From Planctomycetota bacterium (GTDB lineage Bacteria > Planctomycetota > Phycisphaerae > Phycisphaerales > SM1A02): a stretch of DNA of 64,000 nucleotides. Numbering within the stretch: position 1 is the first letter of the stretch; every line of letters begins with the position of its first letter. The stretch spans positions 1-64,000 of the forward strand of contig JACZRS010000007.1 in assembly GCA_022574595.1 (NCBI GenBank). The letters run 5' to 3'. A model generated the notes under the pieces. The model did not search any database. It worked only from the letters and a program-made list of their open reading frames with translations, and was not told where the DNA came from. Positions 23,761 to 33,669 of this stretch are shown here, piece after piece. Made by a program: the position numbers and the translations under genes.

Positions 23761-24351
23761 TTAATGCGGGCTTGTCGAGGCTTGTGCGCAGTATTGCTCA
23801 ACTACTTCACAGATCAGGTGGATTACTACTTGATGTGCTTCCTGGGTGTGGGCGGAATCCTCGCCTGGGATTATGATCGAGTGGTCGCATAGTTCTGTGC
23901 AGTTGCCGCCGTCATTACCGAGTAGGCCGATTGTTGTTGCGTTATTATCGCGTGCGGTTTGTAGGGCGTTGACGATATTGGGGCTGTTGCCTGATGTTGA
24001 TAGCACTAGCACAATATCATTTTCTGTTGCGAGAGCTTTAACCTGGCGGGAGAAGATATTTTCGAAGCCGTAATCGTTTGCAATACATGTTAAAGCGGGT
24101 GTATCTGCGCATAAGCAGATTGCTCGTTGTGGTGGGCGATCGCCGCGATATCTGCCGATCAACTCTTCTGCCAGGTGTAGTGCTTGGGCTGCGGACCCGC
24201 CGTTTCCTGCTGTGTATAGAGTTCCGCCTGCTTTTAAGCATTGGCAGATTACATCAGTGATCGTAGCAATTTGAGATGAGCAATCGCGCAGCGATGAGAT
24301 TGCTGCAATGGACTGTTCGATTCGCTTATTGATTAATTGTTCGTTGCTCAT
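23761..24351 (-). CDS. gmhA: Phosphoheptose isomerase (SIS domain)
   Basis: 196 residues. It converts sedoheptulose 7-phosphate to D-glycero-manno-heptose 7-phosphate, the first step of ADP-heptose synthesis for the LPS core. SIS-domain signatures are TAGNGGSAAQALHLAEELIGRY, ANDYGFENIFSRQV, STSGNSPNIVNAL and the C-terminal QEAHQVVIHLICE with its metal-binding His/Glu. The ATG at 24351 (MSNEQLINK) gives the family's usual N-terminus, and the longer frame adds 14 unlikely residues. Together with lpxB it supports an LPS-bearing outer membrane. Confidence 0.93.
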   Translation of the reverse strand: MSNEQLINKRIEQSIAAISSLRDCSSQIATITDVICQCLKAGGTLYTAGNGGSAAQALHLAEELIGRYRGDRPPQRAICLCADTPALTCIANDYGFENIFSRQVKALATENDIVLVLSTSGNSPNIVNALQTARDNNATTIGLLGNDGGNCTELCDHSIIIPGEDSAHTQEAHQVVIHLICEVVEQYCAQASTSPH

Positions 24352-24404
24352 AATACAGTTGGTTATTGTATCCCCTTGAAACGTGAATCGCATTTTACGC
24401 CAGA

Positions 24405-25175
24405 TCAGGCACGTGAACTCCAGGTGAAGTTCTCAAGGTGTTCGCGCAGATGTCTTGCGGTAGGAAAAGATTTGCTGATCAAATCGCGACGTAAGCCTCG
24501 GCAGATTTCTTTAATCTCAGGCGGCTGGGACTTGTAATGTTTCTGTCCGCCAACGGAGTCATACAACAAGCGAATAAGATTGATGACATCATCTTTAATA
24601 TGAGCAGCGGTTGGTGCGCCCCAATGATAGAAATCCACGAGTTTGATATCAAAGAGTATGCCATGCCTTCGCACCATAACGTTTGCTGCGTGTAAATCCC
24701 CGTGGTATTCCTTTACACGGTGAATATCTTCCAGTCCTCTTGATAGTGCGTAAGTCAGGTGCAGTGCTTCGAAGGGGCGCAAACGTTTGCGTGGTTGGCG
24801 CGCCACAAAATCGCACAACAATTCACCTTCAACATATTCACTGATTAGACAAGTGATAGGTACGCCACGCACTCGGATGGTTTCTGAATGTATGTAGTGA
24901 ATTACAATTAAGCATTTACTTAAGCGGTTGAGCTGTTTCGCGTAATATGTGACTGCCTTATCGCCTATATTTCTATGGGGGTAGAACAATTTGGCAGTCC
25001 GCCAAATGCCGGTTCTGGTCTCTATGACCTTGTAGACTTCTCCCTCCCAGCCGCTTCCGAGCTTGCAATCGATAACGTACTTGCCTGCGATCTTGCGACC
25101 GGGCTTCAGGTCAAATGAGTCGATTCTGATTGGAGGTTTTGTCATCGGGGCGATCATAATAGCGAACGCCACCAT
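24405..25175 (-). CDS. Ser/Thr protein kinase-like protein
   Basis: About 256 residues, essentially a lone kinase domain with no membrane segment. Visible are a glycine loop, CKLGSGWEGEVYK, a lysine in TAKLFYP, the catalytic loop EYHGDLHAANVMV (Asp and Asn present) and a metal-binding LVDFY in place of DFG. The HGDLHAAN wording is closer to ABC1/APH-type kinases than to HRD-type ones, but Lys, Asp, Asn and Asp are all present, so activity is likely. The start is uncertain: the frame is open upstream to a TTG at 25226, and the first ATG (25175) avoids overlap with the PP2C gene. It forms a kinase/phosphatase pair with that gene. Confidence 0.85.
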   Translation of the reverse strand: MVAFAIMIAPMTKPPIRIDSFDLKPGRKIAGKYVIDCKLGSGWEGEVYKVIETRTGIWRTAKLFYPHRNIGDKAVTYYAKQLNRLSKCLIVIHYIHSETIRVRGVPITCLISEYVEGELLCDFVARQPRKRLRPFEALHLTYALSRGLEDIHRVKEYHGDLHAANVMVRRHGILFDIKLVDFYHWGAPTAAHIKDDVINLIRLLYDSVGGQKHYKSQPPEIKEICRGLRRDLISKSFPTARHLREHLENFTWSSRA

Positions 25176-25185
25176 AGAGGTTTTA

Positions 25186-26055
25186 TTAATTATGTCTAGA
25201 GTTTGAAGACTTTTTTCTTGAAGCAATTTGATCTGGTCGGTATACCAAAAGTGTCAAGTCATCCGGCTTACTAGGGTGAGATTCCTGCGGATTCACCATG
25301 CGATCCTGGCACAGCTTTGACACCTGCTGCACGACCTTGATAAGCGGTCCTTTTCTGACAAGATTGATGATCTCCGAAAGGCGTAAGTTATCGAAAAGTC
25401 CATCGCTAGCGAGAACAATTGTATCGCGTGGCCGAATCTTAACTACTGGGCCAATTTCGATTCTCATATCTTCTGAACCGACGATATTTGAAACGATATG
25501 GCGGTCCTTATGCTCGATTGCTTCTTTTTCATTAAGTAATCCAGCCTCTACTGCGTACCCTACTGGTGAATGTGAAACGGTTTGGTGGTGGTTCTTGCCA
25601 CGTTGACCGACGATGAGGATTTCAGTGTCACCGACGTGGTATGTTCTTGCAGTGTTGCCGTCTATTTCCAATGCTGCAAGTGTTGTTCCAGCCCCAACTC
25701 CGAGGGCGGTTACGTCCCTATTTGCAGTCTCAAAGCCGTTTAGGATGGCAGTACGCAAGTTTGGTTGGTCCGTAACACAATCAAGCTCAGTCTGAATGCT
25801 CTTGACCAATGCTCTAAGGGCAAGCTCTGCCGCTTCTGCGCCTGCTAAATGGCCTCCGAGGCCGTCGGCAACAGCCAGGACTGCACGTTTGTCATCTACG
25901 GACAGGATTGCAGCAGCGTCTTCATTATCCGTTTCCTTGGCGGGGCTTCTTGCTGAGAACAGTCCAACAGATCCACCTGCGATTGAGCAGTAGTGGGGGC
26001 AAGTCATGTCCTGCCGAGAGAAAATGTGTAGCTGGTTTAGCTGTTCGGTGGCCAT
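25186..26055 (-). CDS. PP2C-family Ser/Thr protein phosphatase
   Basis: 289 residues. Metal-binding PP2C motifs are present: ETDNEDAAA (first Asp), AVADGLGGHLAGAEAA (Asp-Gly), HVGDTEILIV (Asp), ASDGLFDNL and KPDDLTLLV (the two late Asp sites). It is cytosolic and manganese-dependent. It lies upstream of and nearly overlaps the kinase gene; such pairs reverse each other's phosphorylation. The ATG at 26055 was chosen over a TTG four codons upstream. Confidence 0.94.
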   Translation of the reverse strand: MATEQLNQLHIFSRQDMTCPHYCSIAGGSVGLFSARSPAKETDNEDAAAILSVDDKRAVLAVADGLGGHLAGAEAAELALRALVKSIQTELDCVTDQPNLRTAILNGFETANRDVTALGVGAGTTLAALEIDGNTARTYHVGDTEILIVGQRGKNHHQTVSHSPVGYAVEAGLLNEKEAIEHKDRHIVSNIVGSEDMRIEIGPVVKIRPRDTIVLASDGLFDNLRLSEIINLVRKGPLIKVVQQVSKLCQDRMVNPQESHPSKPDDLTLLVYRPDQIASRKKSSNSRHN

Positions 26056-26238
26056 AGCATGCCCCAAGCATGGTTAGTAGCGCTCCTCGCTATTGGTGGT
26101 GCTATCGGTTGCTGGTGGACGATCCCCCCAGCGTGAGAGCCTTTAATGAGGTGTTAGAAATTGGCCAAGGTTAGCTAAGTGGTTATTTAACAGTGCTTTA
26201 TGTGATTAAATGGATTAGATGAGCCTTAGTTGAATGAG

Positions 26239-27345
26239 TTATGTTGATAGGGCTTCAAATGCAAGATTATGTGCATCTGCTACGGGTTTATTTGTCAACG
26301 TGCCTCGGCTGATATTCACTGCATTTGCGAAATTGTGGTTGGCAGCTGCAAGCTTGTCCGGGCCATGGTCAGCAAGTTTTAATACCCATGGCAAAGTTGC
26401 ATTGCAAAGAGCCTGAGTTGCAGTTCGCGCTACAGCTCCGGGCATATTACCCACGCAGTAGTGGACCACTCCATCGACTGTGTACACTGGGTTAGAGTGT
26501 GTGGTCATCTTTGCGGTTTCTACGCATCCCCCTTGGTCTATTGCAACATCGACGATTACAGATCCGGGTTTCATTCGTTTCAGATCCTCGCGCGAAATCA
26601 AATGGGGAGCCTTTGCCCCTGGAATTAATACTGCTCCAACCACTAGATCTGCATGTGGGAGATATTCACGAATTGCATGGGGATCAGAATAAATAGTGTC
26701 AACGTTAGAAGGCATGGTTTCATCGAGATATCGCAATCTGTCTATATCGATATCCAGGATGATTACATTTGAGCCCATACCAGCAGCAATGCGAGCCGCC
26801 CAGGTTCCGACAACTCCACCGCCAAGAACCATAACGCGGCCTGGCTCAACGCCTGGCACACCTCCGAGTAAAACGCCTCGCCCGCCATGTGGATTTTCCA
26901 GATAATCCGCTCCCTCCTGGATTGACAGTTTGCCTGCGATTTCGCTCATAGGCGTTAAGAGGGGCAATCGGCCTTCATCGTCGGTTAGCGTTTCATACGC
27001 TACTGCTATACATCCACTATTGAGGCAACCTAAAGTTAGCTGCTTATTTGACGCAAAGTGAAAATAGGTAAAGACGATCTGCTCGGATCGGATTACGGCG
27101 ACTTCCTGTTCCTGAGGCTCCTTGACCTTAACAATCATGTCCGCAGCGTCCCAAACATCCTCTGCGGATGGAACGATTTTGGCACCGGCAGCGTCATACT
27201 CCTGATCGGTGTAACCCGCCCCAATGCCTGCTGAGGCTTGGATAAGGACTTCATGGCCTCTCTGCGTGAGCATTTCTGCCCCAACAGGGCGTAATCCAAC
27301 GCGATATTCATCTGTCTTTACTTCTGTGGGAACACCGACGATCAT
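26239..27345 (-). CDS. ald: Alanine dehydrogenase
   Basis: 368 residues, the usual family length (about 371). It reversibly deaminates L-alanine to pyruvate and ammonia with NAD. Signatures are [18 protein letters not shown], the substrate lysine in [10 protein letters not shown], the conserved YFHFA, and the NAD fold [21 protein letters not shown] with DIDIDRL. ATG 27345 has AAGGAGAA eight bases upstream, and the longer frame lacks a site. With the AGCS-type transporter elsewhere in the window it suggests alanine use. Confidence 0.97.
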   Translation of the reverse strand: MIVGVPTEVKTDEYRVGLRPVGAEMLTQRGHEVLIQASAGIGAGYTDQEYDAAGAKIVPSAEDVWDAADMIVKVKEPQEQEVAVIRSEQIVFTYFHFASNKQLTLGCLNSGCIAVAYETLTDDEGRLPLLTPMSEIAGKLSIQEGADYLENPHGGRGVLLGGVPGVEPGRVMVLGGGVVGTWAARIAAGMGSNVIILDIDIDRLRYLDETMPSNVDTIYSDPHAIREYLPHADLVVGAVLIPGAKAPHLISREDLKRMKPGSVIVDVAIDQGGCVETAKMTTHSNPVYTVDGVVHYCVGNMPGAVARTATQALCNATLPWVLKLADHGPDKLAAANHNFANAVNISRGTLTNKPVADAHNLAFEALST

Positions 27346-27526
27346 TGAAGGATTCTCCTTGAGTCTAAAGGCGATCATAGATCGCCCAAACAGGGGATGA
27401 TATCGAAACTCTTCCTATTTGCCCAGGTTTAAGTGGCACCAGTAAGGGGCTGACTGATAGGGGTGTGTTGTGCTAGTATGCAAGGCTAAGCCTATCAGTG
27501 AGAATTAAAGAAGAAGGACCTATTAC

Positions 27527-28990
27527 ATGCAATCTTATAAGCAGATTCTGTCACAATATATGGCGTTAGGGCTACTTTTTGTCTTAGCTACGCCAGTTGT
27601 AGCCCAGCACAGCCAGGTATTAAGAAAGCTCAATGACCACGATACAATAGATAAAGTTATTACTGAATCTAAAAAGAGCTATAGCGTCATTTTTGATGCA
27701 TATTTGACCCTTGATCCTCCGCCTATGGAAGTTGGTGAAGGATTCAATCTTACTACGATTCATGCCAAGATGGCTAAGTGGGACTTGGTCAGTTCCTGGG
27801 CTGAATCCAATGCGGGTATGGCTGAGGCAATACTTCAGTGCAAAGATCGCAACGTCTTTGGATTGCCTTACACTGAGGGAAATGCGGATTCGGTTTATGA
27901 AGAAGCACACTTAACCGCAGAAATAGCGGTAGGTGGCAGCCTGAGGCGAAATGAGTTCCAATACATCAAAGCCATTGATGTAGTTTCTGCATTTGCTACT
28001 GCTGAGCAGGTCAGGTTATTTGAGGCTGGGGAAACTGATAAAGCGCTAGACCTTACCGTTGCTCATTTATTCTTGCTCAGGCAGCTATGTGATAGGCGGT
28101 TTCTTGAAGAGAAACTCCACAGCATACAGTTGCTGGTTGATGCGCTAAGCAATACGCGCGACATGTTCTATGTCTACTTTGATCGAATTACTCCACAGCA
28201 ATACACAGAGATTGCATGGTTCGATTTACCATTTTTAAGACCAGATAGACAATGGCTTTTAATCCCCGAAGGTGACAGGATTATTTCTGAGGCTTTGCTT
28301 GATGAAGTCTTTAATAAGAGCGAACAAGCGGATGAAGACTTGTTTGCTGCAACCTTCGGCGGCATTCAATCTCGAGATGCTCCACTCGAAAGGTTTGGTG
28401 CTGCTAAACGTTGGAGAATGATTGCACCGATTCATAGCAGCCTCCAAGCATCAAAGGCCAGACTAAAGCTAATTTATGATGATTGGTGGAGGCGTTGGCG
28501 CGTTCAGCAATATGATTTGCAACTTGAAAGTGATTCGCAATTTGAACGGACAAATTCTGTCCGGTACGCAGCAGTTATTTACTCGATGCAGAATATCGAG
28601 GCAGTGTTCGGCGTTAGAAACCAATTAGTAGCAGGTGTAAGCGGCACGATCATGGCTGCGGGGCTTTCTGCATATAATAAAGAACTGGGAAATTATCCAG
28701 ATAATCAAGAGAAACTTTATGGGCAAAATATCAGAAAGAGAACTGACATTGACCCCTATGACTTGGAATATGGGCATCTGAGTTACATAAGACTCGACAG
28801 TCGAACAGCTTTGGACACACCTAATGGCCGTTTGTGGCTCAAAGATGGTGATTGCGTGCTTTACGCACAGGGAGAAGATCACGAGGACGGACGAGCTGCA
28901 GAACACACCGATACTGGTGTGGAGTATGATCTCGTGTTGTGGCCACCTATTAAGGCTCTTTCTCGTGAGCAAGGTATTTTTATCGACTGA
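27527..28990 (+). CDS. Secreted protein of unknown function, 487 aa
   Basis: Signal peptide MQSYKQILSQYMALGLLFVLATPVVAQ with likely cleavage after VVA. The mature part is helical and acidic, with many Trp/Tyr and no domain that I can name. A late Tyr-rich stretch (KELGNYPDNQEKLYG) resembles the start of type II-like pseudopilin tails, but there is no N-terminal pilin motif. A strong ribosome binding site (AGAAGGA) precedes it. TGTGCTAGTAT, 50 bp upstream, could be an extended -10. Function unknown. Confidence 0.8.
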   Translation: MQSYKQILSQYMALGLLFVLATPVVAQHSQVLRKLNDHDTIDKVITESKKSYSVIFDAYLTLDPPPMEVGEGFNLTTIHAKMAKWDLVSSWAESNAGMAEAILQCKDRNVFGLPYTEGNADSVYEEAHLTAEIAVGGSLRRNEFQYIKAIDVVSAFATAEQVRLFEAGETDKALDLTVAHLFLLRQLCDRRFLEEKLHSIQLLVDALSNTRDMFYVYFDRITPQQYTEIAWFDLPFLRPDRQWLLIPEGDRIISEALLDEVFNKSEQADEDLFAATFGGIQSRDAPLERFGAAKRWRMIAPIHSSLQASKARLKLIYDDWWRRWRVQQYDLQLESDSQFERTNSVRYAAVIYSMQNIEAVFGVRNQLVAGVSGTIMAAGLSAYNKELGNYPDNQEKLYGQNIRKRTDIDPYDLEYGHLSYIRLDSRTALDTPNGRLWLKDGDCVLYAQGEDHEDGRAAEHTDTGVEYDLVLWPPIKALSREQGIFID

Positions 28991-29044
28991 AATCTTTAAC
29001 TTTCAGGAAATACATCCGCTGGTTGGCGGAGTTGCTTTCTTTCC

Positions 29045-30019
29045 ATGCAAGATATTGAAAAACTGATAATCATCGGAAGCGGTCCGGCCGGTTGGACAGC
29101 CGCGATTTATGCAGCAAGAGCAAACCTTAATCCAATTTGCTACATAGGCGTGCCAAGACAAAACCCCGCGCCTGTCTTGCCCGGTGGACAGTTGATGCTT
29201 ACTACTGAGGTCGAGAACTATCCAGGATTTCCCGAGGGGATCACCGGCCCGGAAATGATGCAGCAGTTTCAAAAACAAGCTGAACGCTTTGGTACGCGCA
29301 TTGTTGGACAGGATATCCAGTCGTGCAATTTCTCAACGCATCCCTTTGAATTAACAACCTCAAAAGGTGATGTCGCCAAAGCCCATGCTGTAATAATTGC
29401 AACAGGCGCTACTGCAAATTGGATCGGTTTGGAAAATGAACTTCGCCTGGCTACAACCGGTGGTGGCGTGAGCGCTTGTGCTGTTTGCGATGGGGCTTTG
29501 CCAGTTTTTCGAGATCAACATTTGGCTGTAGTTGGTGGTGGAGATACCGCAATGGAAGAATCAGCATTCCTTGCGAAATTCGCGTCCAAGGTGACAATCA
29601 TCCATCGCCGAGATCAACTGCGCGCATCGAAAATCATGCAGAAACACACTTTGGACTTGCCCAACGTCGAAGTTGCGTGGAATAAGACTGTCGTCGATGT
29701 GATTGGTGACGAAAAAATTGAGGCTGTACTGCTAAAGGATACTGTTACGGGAGATGAATCGAGCTTAGAGGTCAAGGGATTGTTTGTTGCGATTGGCCAC
29801 ACTCCTGCAACTGATTTCTTAGAAGGTGCTGGCATAGATTTTGATGACAAGGGATATGTATCGCTCCTAACTCGAAACAGCCAAACCAATATCGAAGGCG
29901 TTTTTGCTGCGGGTGATGTTGCCGACCAGGAGTATCGACAAGCAGTTACCGCTGCGGGTATGGGTTGCCAGGCCGCGATGGATGCAGAGCGCTGGCTCAC
30001 AGAAAAAGGATTTGGTTAG
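29045..30019 (+). CDS. trxB: Thioredoxin reductase
   Basis: 324 residues. This FAD/NADPH enzyme reduces thioredoxin in the cytosol. It has an FAD site (IIGSGPAGWTAAIYAARA), the redox-active pair CAVCDG, an NADPH-binding GGGDTAMEESAFL with HRRDQLRASK, and the C-terminal FAD contact GVFAAGDVADQEYRQAVTAAGMGCQAA. All family signatures are intact. Its 3' end overlaps the convergent symporter gene by four bases. Confidence 0.97.
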   Translation: MQDIEKLIIIGSGPAGWTAAIYAARANLNPICYIGVPRQNPAPVLPGGQLMLTTEVENYPGFPEGITGPEMMQQFQKQAERFGTRIVGQDIQSCNFSTHPFELTTSKGDVAKAHAVIIATGATANWIGLENELRLATTGGGVSACAVCDGALPVFRDQHLAVVGGGDTAMEESAFLAKFASKVTIIHRRDQLRASKIMQKHTLDLPNVEVAWNKTVVDVIGDEKIEAVLLKDTVTGDESSLEVKGLFVAIGHTPATDFLEGAGIDFDDKGYVSLLTRNSQTNIEGVFAAGDVADQEYRQAVTAAGMGCQAAMDAERWLTEKGFG

Positions 30020-31359
30020 GCGCTATCGAGTTCTGTTTCAGGGTCAGGCGCTAGCTTAGTAATTATCTTTGCACCGACTGCATCACCCCAGACATTCACC
30101 GTTGTTCTGCACATATCTACGATGCGATCGACAGCGATTATTACAAAGATTAAAAATTCCGGCAGTTGTTCTACACCACGCCCGAGTAAACTTTGATTGA
30201 CCGCACCAATAACAATTAGCATGGTAATGACGCCAGCTGAGGGAATGCCCGCCGCTCCGATTGCAGCCATGCTTGCGGTAACCATAACTATTAAGACTTC
30301 TGTGAACGAAAGGTCAATCCCCCAGAGTTGACAGAGGAATATCACCGCCACCGCTTCATATATTGCGGTTCCGTCCATATTAATAGTAGCGCCAAGTGGT
30401 AACACGAAGTTTGCTGCTCGCTTGGAACATCCGCCCTCATTTTCTGCACAATCTATCGTAACTGGCAGAGTCGCTGTGCTTGAATCCGTTCCAAATGCGG
30501 TCAGCAAAGCTCGGCGCATTTGCCACATGAATCGGAAGGGATTTTTGCGAGAAAATATAGTCAATATCAATGGCAGAACAATAAAACCGTGAATGAATAG
30601 ACCAATCAATACTGTTGCGACATATTTCAGCCACTTACCTGCTAGATCGCCTAAACCTATTTTCCCGACAGTCCAGGCAACCAGCAAGAATACGCCTATG
30701 GGTGTTAGCCAGATTATCCACTTCACTATGCGCATAAGCGCATCAAAAATTGCATTGAAGAAGTAAACCGCGGGTTGAGTTTTTTCTCCACCCAGCGCCA
30801 GAGCTAATCCAAATAGAAGACCAACAACGATCACTGCAAGCGTGTTGTTTTCGCTCATGTTGCGTATGATGTTGCTAGGGATCATTTGCTGGACAAGATT
30901 CATCCAGGCGCCGCCCAGTGTATCGCGCTTAGCTTCTTTTGCTTGAGCAATATTGCGTGCAATAGATCCACCTTCAACTTCTGCGGACCTCGCCTGATCT
31001 ATCAAAGCATCTCTTGATTCCTCATCAAGATCGCCAGGCCTTATTGTGGTAACAAGTGCTGCGCCTATGCCAACGGCTATGAACATTGTTGCTGCATAAT
31101 AAAACAGCGTTGATCCGCCCACTACGCCAAGTTTGCTGGGGTCGCCAATTGAAGTTACGCCGCAGATTACGCTGACAAAAACCAATGGAATGATTAACAT
31201 CATTAATGGGCGAATGAGAATCAGGTAACCAACTTCTTTTGTCCAATGTTTATCAGTAATGGGCTGGCTTGGATTGTGTAAAACGAATTGCCCAAACAGA
31301 CAGCCGCCTATGAGGCCGATCACGATTAGAACCGTAAGCCAATTATTGCCCTTGCTCAT
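30016..31359 (-). CDS. Dicarboxylate/amino acid:cation symporter (DAACS family)
   Basis: 447 residues with about eight transmembrane helices and two re-entrant loops. It imports glutamate, aspartate or C4-dicarboxylates with sodium or protons. The serine-rich motif appears as GTDSSTATLPVT and the conserved NMDGTAIYEA is present. The late helix has DRIVDMCRTTVNVWGDAVGA, where the Asp and Arg contact the substrate carboxylate. A loop of about 40 residues after helix 3 (RPGDLDEESRDALIDQARSAEVE) is as usual in this family. ATG 31359 was preferred to an upstream TTG. Convergent overlap with trxB. Confidence 0.95.
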   Translation of the reverse strand: MSKGNNWLTVLIVIGLIGGCLFGQFVLHNPSQPITDKHWTKEVGYLILIRPLMMLIIPLVFVSVICGVTSIGDPSKLGVVGGSTLFYYAATMFIAVGIGAALVTTIRPGDLDEESRDALIDQARSAEVEGGSIARNIAQAKEAKRDTLGGAWMNLVQQMIPSNIIRNMSENNTLAVIVVGLLFGLALALGGEKTQPAVYFFNAIFDALMRIVKWIIWLTPIGVFLLVAWTVGKIGLGDLAGKWLKYVATVLIGLFIHGFIVLPLILTIFSRKNPFRFMWQMRRALLTAFGTDSSTATLPVTIDCAENEGGCSKRAANFVLPLGATINMDGTAIYEAVAVIFLCQLWGIDLSFTEVLIVMVTASMAAIGAAGIPSAGVITMLIVIGAVNQSLLGRGVEQLPEFLIFVIIAVDRIVDMCRTTVNVWGDAVGAKIITKLAPDPETELDSA

Positions 31360-31398
31360 AACTCTAAAGAGTAACGCCAATAGGTTCTTTGTGCATAT

Positions 31399-33366
31399 TC
31401 ATAGCGATTTGGCCCATATAGAAAGTGTTAAAAGTGTAAATAATCGCTGGCTGTGATCGCGCTTGGATGACATATGTTCATCTATAAACTTCTGCACTGC
31501 TTTCTTATTCAATTCTATTGGCCCAAAAGGCTCAAATGACTGTAAGTGGTCTAATAGCAAGACTTTCATGCCACCGAAATCATTGCGAAACCACTCGCCG
31601 ATGGGAATCGCAAAGCCCATCTTCGGCCGATCCACAATCTCAGCAGGCAGATATTTTCTAGCGATATTTCTTAATAGCCCTTTGCGTTTTCCACCAGGAA
31701 TAAGTTGTTCGATAGGCATGGCAAGAGCCGCCCGCGCCAAATCCCGATCAAGAAATGGGCACCGAACTTCCAGCCCACAGGCCATGGACGCGGTATCGAC
31801 TTTGCGGAGAAGATCGTTTGGTAGGTAGTAATCTATATCAAAGTTACGCAGCATTTCAATAGGATCTTCATCAGTATCACATACTCTTGGAAAACATCCG
31901 AGTGCATCTTTGATTGTGTGCCCATGATCCATTGAACACTTCCAATGTGAATCAACGAATAGTGGGTTGAGTTGTTCCATTTGCTGGATTGTAAAAAGCG
32001 CTTCCATAGAAGTGAGTCCCAACATTGGGTAGTCGCTAGCCATATCACCAAGTCGTGCGAATTTAGCAATCTTGGATTTCGGATGTGCTTTGCGCAGGAT
32101 TGCGCTGGGAATGCGTGATAGTAATTTATGATGTTTGGCTAGAATCGGTGCTGCAAGATATCGTTCGTAACCAATAAAAAGTTCATCGCCGCCATCACCA
32201 GAAATCGCAACCTTGACATATTCTCTTGCAGCTTTACTTACCCAATAAGTTGGCAGAATCGATGAGTCGCCAAAGGGTTGGCCGAGGATTTCAATGAGGT
32301 TAATTAAATCTTCAGCAGGATTTGGTGAAACTTCCAGTGTTGTGTGGTTAGTGCCAAGATGTTTCGCAACTATTTCTGCAAACTCTGATTCATCGTAACG
32401 CTCATCAGGCATATGCACGGAGAATGTTTGCAAATCAGGTTTGTGTAACTTTGCAAAGTATGCAATCAATGATGAATCAACGCCCCCCGAAAGAAAACAA
32501 CCAAGCGGAACATCTGCTTCCAGTCTTCGAGCGACAGCATTATTTATTAATTGTTCTATTGATTCGTTGCTTTCAGAGCGCTCGTGGAGATCAATAGAGT
32601 TTGCACTAAAATCAGAATCGGGACTTGCTGCGCTGCGGTGCCAACTACAGCCGGGGTCTGCGGAGTGAATTTCGATTAAGTCGGGCCCGGGCAAGAAATT
32701 TGATTCGTAGCCGAACATAATCTGAGGTATTAACCACTGCATCCGACACGAATCGCCAATAACTTTATCTGGTGTTGGCATTACACTTATTGATGAAGCT
32801 TCACTTGCAAACGCAACTACGGGAGCTTCACATACATCATCTTCAAGAATCGTTTGTGTCTCGCGAATGTATAACGGCTTCTCGCCAAAGGCGTCGCGCG
32901 CAAGATAAAGGCTTGCCGCTTCGCGATCCCAAATCGCAAATGCGTACATGCCTTCGAGGTGATCGGTTAATTTCACTTTCCACTCACGCCAGCCGTGGAT
33001 TAGGACTTCGGTATCGCTGTGGTCGGTTACAAATTTATGACCTTTGTTTTCTAATTCGCTGCGCAACTCACGGTGGTTGTAAATACAACCGTTAAAGACT
33101 ACCGCAACCAGGCCTTCGCTCTTATCGCGTCCTTGCTGGGAAACCATCGGCTGAGCGCCATCTTCGTGATCGATGATGGATAACCTTCGGTGAACAAAAG
33201 CGACTTCAACAGTTTTTTTACCATCTGGTGTATCGATTTCAACACGATCGCGGAATCTACCATGGCCATCGGGTCCACGGTATGCGATGCGTGCATCGAT
33301 GGCGTCGAGCCATTCATCGGGAATGGGCTTGCCATCGGTTCGCAGGATTCCGCCAATGCCGCACAT
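31399..33366 (-). CDS. asnB: Asparagine synthase (glutamine-hydrolysing)
   Basis: 655 residues. The N-terminal class II glutaminase domain has Cys2 as its nucleophile (MCGIGGIL), with RLSIIDHEDGAQP and FNGCIYNHRELR. The C-terminal synthetase domain has the ATP pyrophosphatase loop FLSGGVDSSLIAY and ISGDGGDELFIGYERY. It makes asparagine, or amidates a related substrate, from aspartate, glutamine and ATP. Some relatives with this length act in surface polysaccharide or PEP-CTERM loci, but no such genes are adjacent, so the standard role is favoured. Confidence 0.93.
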   Translation of the reverse strand: MCGIGGILRTDGKPIPDEWLDAIDARIAYRGPDGHGRFRDRVEIDTPDGKKTVEVAFVHRRLSIIDHEDGAQPMVSQQGRDKSEGLVAVVFNGCIYNHRELRSELENKGHKFVTDHSDTEVLIHGWREWKVKLTDHLEGMYAFAIWDREAASLYLARDAFGEKPLYIRETQTILEDDVCEAPVVAFASEASSISVMPTPDKVIGDSCRMQWLIPQIMFGYESNFLPGPDLIEIHSADPGCSWHRSAASPDSDFSANSIDLHERSESNESIEQLINNAVARRLEADVPLGCFLSGGVDSSLIAYFAKLHKPDLQTFSVHMPDERYDESEFAEIVAKHLGTNHTTLEVSPNPAEDLINLIEILGQPFGDSSILPTYWVSKAAREYVKVAISGDGGDELFIGYERYLAAPILAKHHKLLSRIPSAILRKAHPKSKIAKFARLGDMASDYPMLGLTSMEALFTIQQMEQLNPLFVDSHWKCSMDHGHTIKDALGCFPRVCDTDEDPIEMLRNFDIDYYLPNDLLRKVDTASMACGLEVRCPFLDRDLARAALAMPIEQLIPGGKRKGLLRNIARKYLPAEIVDRPKMGFAIPIGEWFRNDFGGMKVLLLDHLQSFEPFGPIELNKKAVQKFIDEHMSSKRDHSQRLFTLLTLSIWAKSL

Positions 33367-33669
33367 TACTTCTAGGGTAGCAGTTGAAACGTCGAAACGT
33401 CAAAACGTCGCCATGCGGAGTTTGGAAATGTTTAGCGGCGGACTTCCAGGCCGCATGGGGGATATCCGCACGGGCGAGACGCCCGTGCCACTGAAAAATT
33501 ATGTCTTCGGTGCCACTGGTTACGGCTTTGCGTAACCAGTGTGTTGGATTGCTAAATAGCGCAAGGCACGGGTTTCCGCTGCTCGTGAACCCGTGGCACC
33601 TGGCGAGAATTACCATAACCCAATGGCGTCCGGAGGCCGCCCGCTAAACGATCCCCTCCGGGCCGCCCG
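33367..33669. repeat. Spacer built from several palindromic repeats
   Basis: 303 bp without a gene. It holds a short tandem (GAAACGTCGAAACGTCAAAACG, about 33385-33410), one GGGCGAGACGCCC palindrome (33470-33492), a hairpin CACTGGTTACG-N6-CGTAACCAGTG (about 33513-33541), a second hairpin (GCACGGGTT ... AACCCGTGGC, about 33564-33598) and CCCAATGGCGTCCGGAGGCC (about 33619-33640), whose inverse lies at about 58167-58193. Confidence 0.7.
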
